From the NCBI GenBank assembly GCA_023376005.1, contig CM042143.1:86950470-87014469 (forward strand): a DNA stretch of 64,000 nucleotides, read 5' to 3'. The notes under the pieces were generated by a model. That model saw only the letters and a program-made list of their open reading frames with translations, had not been told where the DNA came from and ran no database searches. Position 1 is the stretch's first letter. Each line of letters opens with the position of its first letter. The position numbers were made by a program, and so were the translations under genes. The stretch is from Doryteuthis pealeii (lineage: Eukaryota; Mollusca; Cephalopoda; Myopsida; Loliginidae). Of the stretch, positions 31,320 through 41,215 are shown one piece after another.

Positions 31320-32724
31320 TAGGTACCACCAAACCGTTTAGGCCATCTTGAATAAAATGGAAATAGATATTTCCGAACTTTGTTTATAAAAAAAACTTTT
31401 TAAAAAAAAAGATCGTACTGGGTTGTTACAAAGAAAAATAGTTAATTCAAAGATCAAATTATCCGAAGTGAAAAAATTACATCGTTATCTTAAAAAATAA
31501 ACAAACCTGCCCGTATTACATGCGAAAGGGTAATTTTCAGACCGTAATATAAACAGAAAAGTTACTAATTATTTCCCTTTTACGATTAACCAGTAAAAGT
31601 ATGGAATGAAAATTTGAATATTTTTTCTAAGAGAAAAACTGATAAAATAATCTATTATACTTACTTTTTATTTTAATTATTGAAAAAAAGTTAAATAAAA
31701 TAATTTTTTTCACGCTAACACTGTCAGCCTAACAGGAACAAACTTCGGTTACTTAGAAGCGTCTCGTCTCTTTGTAAAACAAATATGTCAGCTATGCTCT
31801 TCCGTATATTCTAAGGATCATACATTACTATTCAACAATAAAAATTACAAATTCTTTTAAAAATATTAATCGAGCTCGTATCGGACCAATGTTTAGTTCA
31901 CCTAAATTATAAAATTCATATTTTTAAATATCCGTCAAAAATTCGATTTTTTGACGCAGGAAAAAAAAAAAATTTAATTTATTTCACGCAGAAAATAAAA
32001 ATATTTAATCACACAAAAGATTGAAAATCTCTTAAAAATTAATTTCTCAAAAAAAAAAAATTTTTTTTTTGACAATTTAATAGAATATAGTACATGCCAA
32101 TTACAAAAGCAAAAAAAAGTTTTCAAATATTAATATGACATTTTTTTGCACTTTTTATTTCCGATTTCATTAATTTTTCCTCGAAAAACTACACCTCGTA
32201 CATTCATACAATTTCATTGATATAGTTATTCAGACTCTTATCTTTATAGAAAAAAAGAAAAAAAATTTTCTGACGCGTCATTTTTTTTATCTCATAAAAT
32301 AAAATGGGGGGGGGGGAATAGACCTCGTAAAAAATATTTCCCCTAATATATTTTAGAAAAAAACTATTTCAGATGTATTTACATCCAATGGTAAACATTT
32401 ATGGAAATTTTCGTGAAAATCAGATTATTAATTGATTTTTCATAGAATTTTTAAAAAATCCTCTTATCGTAACTTGTTTTTAGCTACGTTAAATTTCAGT
32501 TGATTTAACAGTGCAAAAATGAAAACATTGTTTTTCAATCATAATTTTCATTATTTCCGCATGCTGAAAAAAATTTTTTTTAAATCATCAGGAGTTTATT
32601 TTATGTTTTTTCTTTAGAATGGAAAAAAATTTAAGAAAATATTAAATTTTCTGTTTTCAAGTTTCATTGTTCATTCATATAGGGGGGGGGGGTAAATTTC
32701 ACAGGTTCAAATTGGTGGTACCTA
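31320..32724. mobile_element. DNA transposon-like element, 8-bp duplication
   Basis: The termini are the inverted sequences TAGGTACCACCAA (31320-31332) and TTGGTGGTACCTA (32712-32724), 13 bp and perfect. Perfect 8-bp direct repeats ATGATACT flank it at 31312-31319 and 32725-32732. An 8-bp duplication is typical of hAT-like transposons, though the terminus is not the usual CAGGG. The 1405-bp interior is extremely AT-rich, with no transposase frame, so it is a non-autonomous or badly eroded copy. Confidence 0.8.
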
Positions 32725-32732
32725 ATGATACT

Positions 32733-33119
32733 CCATAAAAAAATCACTTGGGACTAATTGTTCGCGTCAAGATGTGATAACTATGTCAACAAAGATAAAG
32801 AATTTACGGCAATTAAATTTAAAATGCAAAAATTTAGGTTATATGTAACAGAAATTAGTTTTTTCTTCTTTTCTTTAACACATAAACTTGGAATTGTTCT
32901 TTATATTAAACGTAAAAGAAAACATTAAAAAGTTAATATTTCATTTTTTATTGACGTTTTAAAATATTTTTTAACAATGTGCGTGCAAATTAAAAGAGCG
33001 TGTTTTGAGCATCCCCGATGATTGAAAACAAATTTCTGTTTTAACTTTGCCGACCAAATTACCCCCAACGGCTGTACCCAAATTTTCTTGGTATTTTTTA
33101 CCTGTATGATGGGATATAT
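32733..33119. other. Spacer with a repeat E fragment
   Basis: GATTGAAAACAAATTTCTGT and CCAAATTTTCTTGGTATTTT at 33020-33105 match repeat E at 47330-47405. The rest is unassigned. Confidence 0.5.
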
Positions 33120-33160
33120 TACATTAACACTTATGCCCGGAGTGTGCATATTCTTGCTAG
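33120..33160 (+). mobile_element. Helitron H2 3' end
   Basis: TATGCCCGGAGTGTGCATAT, then TCTTG and CTAG followed by T: the H2 terminal hairpin (one base pair altered) and end. Confidence 0.7.
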
Positions 33161-33814
33161 TGAATATAAAGGAAAAAACTGGTATCCTCTTAGATAGATA
33201 GAAGAGAGAGAGAGAGAGAAAAAGAGTTATATCCAAGGAGTAGATATAAAAAGTCTGGCCGACCAAATGTGTATATATCAAAATCTCACATTACTCTCTG
33301 TGGAATGTAGGTATAAATAATAGATAGGAAGGAACCTTGCTGAAGAATGAGAAAATTGGAAGAAGTAGCCGAAAGAAAACCGCTTAGACAAATGTATGAT
33401 TCAGGTCAGTGTAGATTTCAATGTGGGGTGGTTCCTTTTTTTTACTCAGCAGGGAGAGAGGGGGGAGGACTTAAAGAGGAGAAACCTTGTACATAAATTA
33501 GAATCACCTATACAGGTTGCTAAAAATGGTATCAGTTCCGCTTCTTACATTGTTAACAATGATTTAAATAGTTGACATTTCTTTATTTCTAAATCAAAAA
33601 AAATCAAAAAAGTTTAAAAATTTAGAGAATGTAGATGTGAAGAAAACCAGAAGGTATCAGCTGAAATGTGATAAGAAAAGCAAAGAAAAAAAGGAAAGAA
33701 ATAAAAAATAAAAATAAAAAAATAAGGAGAATTCATGACCCAAATAAATCTTATAGTGATCAGGACTTCAAATTATAAACAGTAAAAATTAATTTGTATT
33801 TCTTTTTTTTTTTT
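33161..33814. other. Unassigned, with (GA)n and A/T runs
   Basis: A GA tract lies at 33202-33219, A-rich runs at 33680-33725, and a T-run to G-run junction at 33804-33829. No gene was recognised. Confidence 0.4.
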
Positions 33815-33829
33815 TTTTTTTTTGGGGGG

Positions 33830-33900
33830 GGGTCATTACTATGCTTGGATACATAGGGAACACCTGAAATATAATAGTGCCGAAACGTTGTATATATATA
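33830..33900 (+). repeat. Hammerhead-type repeat fragment, decayed
   Basis: GTCATTACTATGCTTGGATA matches 34466-34485 and, inverted, 63343-63362. It then reads CACCTGAAATATAATAGTGC and CGAAACGTTGTA before a (TA)n run. The CTGA and CGAAAC pieces sit where a hammerhead core would be, but the core is incomplete. Confidence 0.5.
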
Positions 33901-33907
33901 TTATATA

Positions 33908-34136
33908 CACACACACACACACACACACACTAGATATCACCGGTTCTTGCTTTTTGTACAAAAATTATGAAGATTTGATTTATATTCAGAGACATTTAAA
34001 AAAAATATATAAAAACTGCATTGAAATTCCACTTAAAAATGCCCAGCATTTAGAAATCTCAAAAGTAAACAAATCAATACATCAGGATTACCCCCACCCC
34101 ACACCTATCCAGACGTTGCTGGGTAACCGCTTTTAG
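33908..34136 (+). mobile_element. Helitron H1, 3' part
   Basis: After a (CA)n run it follows the H1 body (TCACCGGTTCTTGCTTTTTG, AAACAAATCAATACATCAGG) and ends with a degraded hairpin (CTATCCAGACGTTGCTGGGT), then AACCGCTT and TTAG. CTAG has mutated to TTAG. Confidence 0.75.
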
Positions 34137-34296
34137 TACCACAATTTTTTTTAGATAATATTGGATCATTTCAATATTTTTTTTTAATTTACAAGCTAAA
34201 AAATTGTAAATTTCATGGCCAAATTAATATATACAAATATTATAGAACTAACTAAAAATATAAAATATCAGCTTCAGAATAAAATAAACCACATAC

Positions 34297-34327
34297 ACGT
34301 GTGATGTGATGTGATGTGATGTGATGT

Positions 34328-34361
<34 letters not shown>
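34297..34361. repeat. (GTGAT)n and (GA)n microsatellites
   Basis: GTGAT pentamers followed by a long GA run. Confidence 0.95.
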
Positions 34362-34363
<2 letters not shown>

Positions 34364-34600
34364 CCGTAGTCCAAATAAATCTTATAATGATCCGGACTTC
34401 TTCAAATTATAAACAGTGAAAATTCAATTTGTATTTATTTATTTTTTTTTTTTTTTTTTTTTTTGTCATTACTATGCTTGGATATACAGGAAACACTTGA
34501 GGAAGACCTAAGGATACACCAGCCGAATAGTCGTGTTTATACATACCACAATAAAGATGAGGACAGTTCAAAATTATTCAGTAAAAATTTTATCAAGTTT
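34362..34600 (+). repeat. Hammerhead-type repeat fragment, decayed
   Basis: CAAATAAATCTTATAATGAT and GTCATTACTATGCTTGGATA repeat 33741-33852. The segment ACACTTGAGGAAGACCTAAG, then CCAGCCGAATAGTCGTG, then CACAATAAAGATGAGGACAG is homologous to the minus-strand units at 62.4-63.4 kb. The CTTGAGGAAG position corresponds to a former hammerhead core. Confidence 0.6.
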
Positions 34601-34935
34601 ATTTTGTTTTTAGATAATATTGATCATGGATCATTTCAATATATCTTTTTTTTTTTTAATTTACAAGCTGGAAAACAATTGGAAATTTCATGGTCAAATT
34701 AGTATATACAAATATAAAATGTCGCTCATAAATAAGTACACCCCTAAAAATATTTTAATACAGTTCTGTGTTGTATTCTAAACAGAAAATACAGGATTTA
34801 ATTATTTCTAGTGAAATATCTTACTATAAAAATTAGACATTGTTTATTCACAAACTCTACAGTATTGAAACTAAACAAAAATATAAATATCATTCTAAAA
34901 ATAAAACAAAATACATATGTTGAAAAGGTAATTGG

Positions 34936-34937
<2 letters not shown>

Positions 34938-34984
<47 letters not shown>
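34938..34984. repeat. (AT)n microsatellite, left of palindrome
   Basis: AT run immediately left of the long palindrome. Confidence 0.95.
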
Positions 34985-34986
<2 letters not shown>

Positions 34987-35039
34987 GAAAAATGAGTAAA
35001 GAAAAGAAATGTAAATGGATAAAATGAATTTAATCGATA

Positions 35040-35120
35040 TCACTTACACATGTGTTTCGGTCAGTTTATGTGTGTGAAAATATTTCGCACACATAGAAGA
35101 ATCGACCTTCATCAGAGTGA
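35040..35120 (-). ncRNA. Hammerhead ribozyme, minus-strand copy in palindrome
   Basis: An exact mirror of the plus-strand hammerhead in the right arm, with the same stems, CUGAUGA core and GAAA. The predicted cleavage site is the mirror of position 35229, that is after the A at 35045 on the minus strand. Confidence 0.8.
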
Positions 35121-35153
35121 ACATTTATTTTGAAAAATATTCAAAATAAATGT

Positions 35154-35234
35154 TCACTCTGATGAAGGTCGATTCTTCTATGTGTGCGAAATATTTTCAC
35201 ACACATAAACTGACCGAAACACATGTGTAAGTGA
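35154..35234 (+). ncRNA. Hammerhead ribozyme, plus-strand copy in palindrome
   Basis: Stem I is UCACU (35154-35158) with AGUGA (35230-35234), core CUGAUGA (35159-35165), then one extra A, then stem II GGUC (35167-35170) with GACC (35212-35215). An 8-bp extension stacks inside: UAUGUGUG (35179-35186) with CACACAUA (35200-35207). GAAA lies at 35216-35219. Stem III is ACAC/GUGU with loop AU (35219-35228). Cleavage is expected after A35229. The extra A between the core and stem II departs from the textbook consensus, so activity is likely but untested. Confidence 0.8.
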
Positions 35235-35324
35235 TATCGATTAAATTCATTTTATCCATTTACATTTCTTTTCTTTACTCATTTTTCCTCATATTGTCGG
35301 ATTCAATTCCTTTTCCATTTTTAC

Positions 35325-35326
<2 letters not shown>

Positions 35327-35360
<34 letters not shown>
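35327..35360. repeat. (TA)n microsatellite, right of palindrome
   Basis: TA run about 40 bp right of the palindrome. Confidence 0.95.
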
Positions 35361-35362
<2 letters not shown>

Positions 35363-35399
35363 TATGGATGAAATTTTGGTTGATACACGTGTCGACAAA

Positions 35400-35620
35400 T
35401 AATAAATAAATGAGAGGCTTATTGTCAGTCTCCTTTTCACCTACGCTAAACTAGGGAAATTGTTTTTGTATCGGGGATGGAACGTCACACCTACTATCAG
35501 TTCCGCACTTTAACGCATAAATCCAAGCTGTGCTACTCATGCGCCAGGTTGGCGAGGGTCGGTATCGAAACCAGAACCTTGTGGTTCCCAGGTGGACACT
35601 CTACTAACTGAGCAAAAAGT
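35400..35620 (-). mobile_element. SINE A, minus strand
   Basis: Body blocks CTCCTTTTCACCTACGCTAA and CACACCTACTATCAGTTCCG; the reversed head GTCGGTATCGAAACCAGAAC ends with CTACTAACTGAGC, the complement of the A box. Confidence 0.85.
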
Positions 35621-36084
35621 GATGATAAAAAACAAACAATGTATTGTTTATATGATTTGTATATTTTAAAGTTAAGCCCATTCATATGATTGGATACCAA
35701 ATAATAAACAATTAACTGATAATAATACAACTGTTGAATTTAACACATTGTACACATCATTGTGTGACATCATCATTTGTTGTGTACATTAATATCCGCA
35801 TTCCCAAACAGACTAATTCTAAACAAGTAGTAAGTACCGAATACAGAACATAAGTTTATGCTTATATAATAAACAATTTGTTTTAATTCAAGATTAATAC
35901 ATTAAATGTTATTATGATTATCCATCTAACAATTGATATAAGCCATTGGATTAGTTAGATTATCCTTAATCGCTGACCCAAAAATAATCATCTCCAAAAT
36001 AGAGGGAAAAATACTGTTACATTGTGTGTGTGTGTGTCTGTGTGTGTGTGTATGTATATATATATATACATATATATATATACA
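35621..36084. other. Unassigned, ending in (TG)n/(TA)n
   Basis: AT-rich spacer with a TG-TA compound microsatellite at 36023-36096. No gene was recognised. Confidence 0.45.
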
Positions 36085-36096
36085 TACATACATACA

Positions 36097-36356
36097 CCAA
36101 CAACTCCACACAAGCAGGATGCAACACAAGGTTCATTTCTTAAGCAGAATTTAACAGGTCTGAATTCAGAGTTTTCATTCTCCGAGACTGGTTAGCCCAG
36201 TCCGCCCTATTATTTACCCATAGCTGGGAGAGAGTAGTTGGATGCAAACTTTTCCCAAGAGTCTTAGCCCAATGTGAAAATGCAAATAGCCTTGTCCAGT
36301 ATTTGAACTCGGGTCAACGAATCCATTTCCTACCACCACCATTACACCAACGCACA
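36097..36356 (-). mobile_element. SINE B, minus strand, complete
   Basis: The tail GATGCAACACAAGGTTCATT is on the left, then TATTTACCCATAGCTGGGAG, the B box in CAGTATTTGAACTCGGGTCA and the head CCATTACACCAACGCAC on the right. Confidence 0.9.
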
Positions 36357-36406
36357 TAACGTATTATACATACCGTATCATGCAACTTTCAGAGACTTAG
36401 ATTTTA

Positions 36407-36945
36407 GCCATAATACCTGGTTTCCACCTCACTCCCACCCCGAAAATAACTCAGGGCCGAGATTGATTTTCACTCCGAAATATAACACTAGGGCTTATTT
36501 TCAGGGGATGTCTTATTATTCATATGTCAAAAAAAAACAAAAAAAAAACGACATTATGAAGTAGAAAATTTCAAAATAAACAGAAATTATGAAAAACGAT
36601 CTACATTTATTTATCATTAACATGTTATTTTATTTATGAAGTGACCTTATTTACCTCAACCTGGAAGACTGTAGTTTGGAATGGGGGGGGGCGTAGCTAT
36701 AGCTTTTCCTGGACATCTGGATAAATAGTACAAACAAACTGGGGGGGGGGATTCGTCTCAATCGTTGACAAAGACAAGTGTTTGCGTAACAGGAAGTGAT
36801 TGTGAAGAATACTTATTTCTTTCATCTGTCTGCTGCTCTCAACTAGGGTTTATTTTAAGGGGAAGGCTTATATTAAAATCATCATGAAAAATCATGTGAG
36901 GTCTTATTTTGCATGTAGGTCTTACTTTCAAGGAAACATGGTATT
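36407..36945. mobile_element. Short inverted-repeat DNA element (MITE), copy 1
   Basis: The ends resemble each other inverted: AATACCTGGTTTCCACC on the left, and AAGGAAACATGGTATT on the right. Inside are CACTCCGAAATATAACACTA and GGGCTTATTTTCAGGGGATG, shared with the 219-bp copy at 52539-52757. The longer length here comes from a middle insert containing G runs. No transposase was seen. Confidence 0.65.
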
Positions 36946-37300
36946 AGAGGGACGTATGATACGCAAGTATAAACGGTAGGTTAATTTTGAAAAAAAAATC
37001 AGATTAGGGTGTCCAGATTTTACTTATAACTGACCAAGGAAATGTGCATGTCAATTTGAGTATAAAGTTAAATATTTTCACAATTGCTTTACTGTAAATA
37101 GAAAGATCAAAATTTAAGAAGATGTTTGTTCTGTTATAAAACCATATGTTAAATAACAGACATTTTGTCTTTCACACTTGCATCTCTGGTTTCTTTTCCG
37201 ATAAAAACATGCTGCAAACCCTTTTTATTTTAAAAGTAGTAATTTTCTTTTTAAAACTAAAAAGCTCTTTGTACAGATTAAGAAAGACAACACTTAACAT
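36946..37300. other. Unassigned AT-rich spacer
   Basis: No repeat landmark or gene recognised. Confidence 0.4.
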
Positions 37301-37302
37301 CT

Positions 37303-37385
37303 ATCTATCTCTACATATATAAAGGGCAATTGGTGTGTATGCGTCCGGAGGAAACTACAAAAATAAAACAATTAACAACAAAGTG

Positions 37386-37437
<52 letters not shown>

Positions 37438-37656
37438 GCACACACATTCACAAGATTTTGATTTTTGAGCAAAAATAATGATTTGATTTATATTCGTGAA
37501 CATAATTAAAAAAATAAAATTCAAATACTAACAGCATGATATTTTTTTTTTTTTTTTTTTTTGGCATTTAATATTTTAAATAAGAGACACTGATTTTTCT
37601 TTTCAAAGTGTTTGTGCACTTTTTTCTGATGCCCACCAGGCTGGATCAACCCAAGG

Positions 37657-37693
<37 letters not shown>

Positions 37694-37808
37694 GGGATTT
37701 TAATGGGGTATCCTGCGAGGATCCAACTAGCAATTCAGTAATAACGGATCTGCGAGACAATTTTTTGTTACACCCACACACCCAGGCACACCCAGTTGCC
37801 GCTTCTAG
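37303..37808 (+). mobile_element. Helitron H1 carrying a tRNA-like segment
   Basis: 5' TCTCTACATATATAAAGGGC, then AATTGGTGTGTATGCGTCCG, a long (TA)n, and the H1 body. It ends CCCAGTTGCCGCTT and CTAG followed by T; the 3' hairpin is degraded (CACCCAGGCACACCCAG). At about 37690-37755 it contains a tRNA-like segment (GGGGTATCCTGCGAGGATCC, ATTCAGTAATAACGGATCTG), present at the same place in the H1 copy at 44571. It was therefore captured before that subfamily amplified. Confidence 0.8.
37390..37432. repeat. (TA)n microsatellite in Helitron H1
   Basis: TA run inside the H1 copy, at the place where other copies read TATATACACATT. Confidence 0.9.
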
Positions 37809-37870
37809 TCTTTTACTCTAACGAAACGCCTGCATAAAAAGCTAGCTAGGACGTGCCAAACAAATCCTGG

Positions 37871-38448
37871 TTGGATTTTAAGGCATGTTAATTCTTGTTA
37901 GGTTATTTTATGCCAAAGATGTGTTTTATTTATTCTCGATAAATTCTTTTTAAAATTCAATTTTTTTTTTTTAAACTTTTCAAAACTCATTTTTCTCCAT
38001 TTAACCTTAACAGGTACTACCACTTCAGGTCAGAGTGGACCTGGGAGCAGTGGTGATGAAGGAGTACTCCATATTCCCCAGATATCCAGAATTGGAACTT
38101 CACCATCAGATAGAATTTAATGTCAAACATAGGACATCAAGACCCTCAGCCACCTTCTTCTAGCACATATGATAAAAAGGATTGGGGCTCGCCATAAGGG
38201 CAGTAGGGTTGGGACAATCATATAGATGCTAGAGCTTGATATGGCCAGTCGATTGATCGGGGGGGGGGGCTCTCTGACTGCCCATCTAGCCTAAATAAGG
38301 GCCAAAGAGGAGTGTTGCATGTTATGGACAACTCAGCCACCAGGGTTCCATCCTTAAGCACAATGGGTCACCACCCACAGCCAACAGGTGGACCAATGGG
38401 AGGGTCTTAACCCTCTACAGAGGTGCAGACAGCGTATTCTACAGGTTG
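37871..38448 (-). mobile_element. R1 retroposon with 13-bp target-site duplication
   Basis: AAACAAATCCTGG flanks the element on both sides (37858-37870 and 38449-38461, perfect). All R1 blocks are present, from TTGGATTTTAAGGCATGTTA to AGCGTATTCTACAGGTTG. The T-rich left end is the A-rich 3' tail of the transcript, so the insertion is on the minus strand. No protein is encoded. Confidence 0.9.
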
Positions 38449-38715
38449 AAACAAATCCTGGAAACAGCACCACACAAAACTCCAGTTGTACGGCCACTTC
38501 CCTCCCATCTCACGAACTGTTCTAGTAAGAGGTTTAAGACATGCTGGGCACTGCTGGAGAAGTAAGGTCAAACACATAAGCAATGTTCTCCTACGTACCA
38601 GTGTTGGTCAACCAGCAAAAACTTACATTCATCACCTCCGTGCAGACACTAGATGCCGTCTAGAGGACTTACCAAGAGTGATAGCCGATAGGAAAAAATA
38701 GCGAGTCAAGGGAAT
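38449..38715 (+). pseudogene. Non-LTR retrotransposon C-terminal remnant
   Basis: The frame at 38486-38701 reads GLRHAGHCWRSKVKHISNVL and later PAKTYIHHLRADTRCRLEDL, then PRVIADRKK and a stop. This is the conserved end of a non-LTR element open reading frame downstream of the reverse transcriptase. Two or more frame changes occur and the catalytic domains are absent. The left edge coincides with the R1 target duplication, so the fragment originally extended further left. Confidence 0.85.
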
Positions 38716-38979
38716 CCATTCTATGATAATAAACATCAAGTAAAGTTAAAAACTATTTGAAAAGATCACATGGTAATCATGTTGCCTCATACTTAGAGAT
38801 TACTAGCAGAGCTACCTAGTGTTGCCTGGGATTTAACTCTTTGCCTACCAAATTTATTAAAAAAAAAAAAATTTTTAAAAAAAAAGAAAAAAAAAAGAGG
38901 GACATGCACTCCATCGTTGTACAAACAGACAGACTTTCTTTTATAAATGTAGATTTTTGCTCATGTAGAATTTTTTATG

Positions 38980-39280
38980 GAGGCGCATGGTATACCGTTT
39001 AATGGTTAGCGTTACAGGAAATTGACTCATCTTTCAGAATTCAAATCCTGGACGAAGCTGTTTGCATTTCACATAGTGCTAATACCCTTGAGAAAGGTAT
39101 GCATCCAACTATTCTTCCTCCAGCTATGGATAAATAGTAGGGCAGACTGGACTTTTTAACCTTGGCTTGGTAACCAGTCTAGGAGAAGGAAAGCTCTGAA
39201 TTCAAACCTGTTAAACTGCTTAAGAAATTGACCTAGTGTCACATCCTACTTGTGCAGAGTGGTTGGTATGTGTGTGTATG
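38980..39280 (+). mobile_element. SINE B, complete
   Basis: The head has ATGGTTAGCGTTACAGGAAA and the B box AATTCAAATCCTGG. The body CATAGTGCTAATACCCTTGA and the tail TTGACCTAGTGTCACATCCT run into a GTGT-rich tract. Confidence 0.9.
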
Positions 39281-39722
39281 TGTGTGTGTAGATTTATGCT
39301 GTATTATTCATTACATCATCTTTAAAATGTAGAATTTTTTTTTTTAACTAAAATCTTTCCTTTGTCTCCTCAGCTTACTGGATTGTTTGAAATCGGATTT
39401 AGAGAACTTGGATTTTAAAAGTGTTATACTAACCATTAAAAAGGGAATTATATTAATTTGATATTAGAGATTTTTCTTTTAAGTAACTGAACTTCTAATA
39501 TTACCCACAAGTCAGGAACAAAATCTGATATCTAGAATTAAGTTACATGTACAAGAAAAACAATGGAACCTTTCATCCATATCAGTCAGTCTTTTTTCTC
39601 TTTCCTTCTCTTAATACTAACTTGCTTTACATTTCAAGCTACAAAATGTGTCGATAGAATAATCACCACCTAGAGATGAATATTAAGCGTGAAAAAAAAA
39701 AAAGCCATCTATGATGCAATAA
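39281..39722. other. Unassigned AT-rich spacer
   Basis: No landmark was recognised up to about 39700. The last 30 bases (CATCTATGATGCAATAATGA) resemble 40845-40865. Confidence 0.4.
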
Positions 39723-39730
39723 TGATCTTT

Positions 39731-40080
39731 GGCTGAACTTGCACAAAGGTATCAAAATTAGGGTGACCCAAAAAAACAGGACCCAAATTATTTATTTTCC
39801 CATTAAACTAACCTTAAACCCCAACCCTAACCCTAAACCCCCCCTAGTTAAAATTAACAGTTTTATTACAAAATGTGTGGGTTCTGTTTTTTCTGGGTCG
39901 ACGGTATACAGGTTGACCCAGAAAAAAACAGAACCCAAATTATTTATTAATTTTCCCATTAAACTAACCCTAAACCCCAACCCTAACCCCCCATAGTTAA
40001 AATTAAGTTTTATTACAAAATTTGTGGGTTCTGTTTTTTCTGGGTCACTCTAATTTTTACACCTTTGTGCAAGTTCAGCC
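39731..40080. mobile_element. Inverted-repeat transposon (MITE), 8-bp duplication, duplicated core
   Basis: Terminal inverted repeats of about 40 bp start GGCTGAACTTGCACAAAGGT. The flanking 8-bp duplication TGATCTTT (39723-39730 and 40081-40088) is perfect. An empty site survives at 40862-40869 in a related sequence. Inside, a unit of about 135 bp bounded by GACCCA-AAAACAG-ACCCA and its inverse occurs twice in tandem. Each holds a CCCTAACCC-type telomere-like stretch. No transposase is present. The 8-bp duplication and GG-rich end recall the Merlin or hAT groups; the superfamily is uncertain. Confidence 0.85.
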
Positions 40081-40127
40081 TGATCTTTTGATATTTCCAA
40101 ATAAAAATAGTTTTATTTTGACAGAAT

Positions 40128-40388
40128 TTTGAATTTTCCAGTTGGACACATGGCACAATAGATATAAGGGTTGAGTTCAATACAGTTCTAAGTGACAATT
40201 ATCTGTGGGTTCCAGGTTCAATCCTGGCCAAGGGCGATAACAGCATAGAATACTTAACATAGCTTAACACTTGTACCCGGTCATGGCTAATGAAATGAGA
40301 AGAAGTGTCTACCTTGGTGGACTGAATAAAGGGTTTGGTTCAAAGTTCCATGAAGGTGCCAAAGTTCAAAGACAAGAAATTGTATATG
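40128..40388 (+). mobile_element. SINE C, tRNA-headed
   Basis: The head GTTGGACACATGGCACAATA has an A-box region, and GGTTCCAGGTTCAATCCTGG holds the B box. Then come AACACTTGTACCCGGTCATG, GGACTGAATAAAGGGTTTGG and GACAAGAAAT. It matches 47815-48085 and ends where Helitron H2 begins. Confidence 0.8.
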
Positions 40389-40773
40389 TATTAATAATGG
40401 AGATTCGCTTCCGGTTTTTGTCTGTAACAAAAACTATGTTACTTCTTACGTCACATTACCCAAAATCGTCATAACATAGAATAAATACACTCAAAATTTG
40501 AACATGCAACATTAGACAGTCCTCATTGTTTTTAAAAACAAGTCTTAATAGATACATGACTGCTATTATATATCTATATAGTTTGTTTTATTTTAATACA
40601 TATTTAAAGTTTACATTTCAAATTGTTTTATTTTTTAATCCTTTAATGAATTTGATGATTTTACTTACCTAAGATACAAACTCGCTGACATTGAATTCTT
40701 AACTACCACCCCTCAGGCAATGTTTCAAAAATCTATTTTTACATCGCCCGGATGGTGTTTTTTATTTTTCTAG
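40389..40773 (+). mobile_element. Helitron H2, divergent short subfamily
   Basis: 5' ATTAATAATGGAGATTCGCT and 3' CATCGCCCGGATGGTGTTTT, then CTAG followed by T. It is highly similar over its full length to the minus-strand copy at 63538-63931. Shared body blocks include TTTGTCTGTAACAAAAACTA and ATTTGATGATTTTACTTACC. The 3' hairpin here is GCCCGG-ATGG-TG-type and weak. There is no coding. Confidence 0.8.
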
Positions 40774-40819
40774 TAACAATAAAGATAAGGCCCTAATCTG
40801 AAAAATCTAAATCATACAG

Positions 40820-40910
40820 GGGAAAAAAAAAAAAAAAAAAAAAAGATATCTATCATGCAAGAGTGATCTTTTAATATTTCTAAATAAAAATAGTTTTGTT
40901 TTAATCATTT
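40820..40910 (+). repeat. Relative of the 39.7-kb MITE insertion site
   Basis: After an A run it reads GATATCTATCATGCAAGAGT, then GATCTTTTAATATTTCTAAA and TAAAAATAGTTTTGTTTTAA. This aligns with the joined flanks of the MITE at 39731-40080, with one copy of the 8-bp target. Confidence 0.75.
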
Positions 40911-41009
40911 AAACTAAACTCTCAAATATAAGTAAAATTCAGTTGTCTATTTTAATCAGTAATGGAAACTTTTATAGAATTAACATCTTAGCAACCAATA
41001 TGCTTACAT

Positions 41010-41215
41010 ACATATGGAGTGGTAGTACCTGTTACGGTCCCATCTATGGGTTAAATAGATCAAAGATTGAGTATTAAAAACTTATTTTTATAAATTGAGT
41101 TAGAAAAAAAAAAAAAAGAAAAAAATTTAGTATCCAACAAGAATGAATAAAACAAAATAGCTTTGGCATAAAATAACCCAACTAGGGTAGATATGCCATG
41201 AAATCCAACCAAACT
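41010..41215 (+). mobile_element. R1 retroposon, 3' part, plus strand
   Basis: GAGTGGTAGTACCTGTTACG, GGTCCCATCTATGGGTTAAA, AAAATAACCCAACTAGGGTA, then CCATGAAATCCAACCAAAC. A 5'-truncated copy in sense orientation. Confidence 0.8.

Larger units (their letters stand above)
34985..35289. mobile_element. 305-bp near-perfect palindrome with two hammerheads
   Basis: The arms (34985-35136 and 35138-35289) are reverse complements at every position I compared, apart from one mismatched pair two bases from the centre (35135/35139). Each arm contains a full hammerhead ribozyme pointing outward: 35040-35120 on minus and 35154-35234 on plus. (TA)n tracts lie on both sides (34938-34984 and 35327-35360). 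Near-perfect arm identity implies recent origin or ongoing conversion. It may be a Penelope-like or retrozyme insertion in inverted arrangement. An assembly artefact at a hairpin cannot be excluded. Confidence 0.85.

Noticed and set aside
39810..40000. Interstitial telomere sequence
   Set aside because: The CCCTAA-like units are few and irregular, and lie inside a transposon with defined ends and target duplication.
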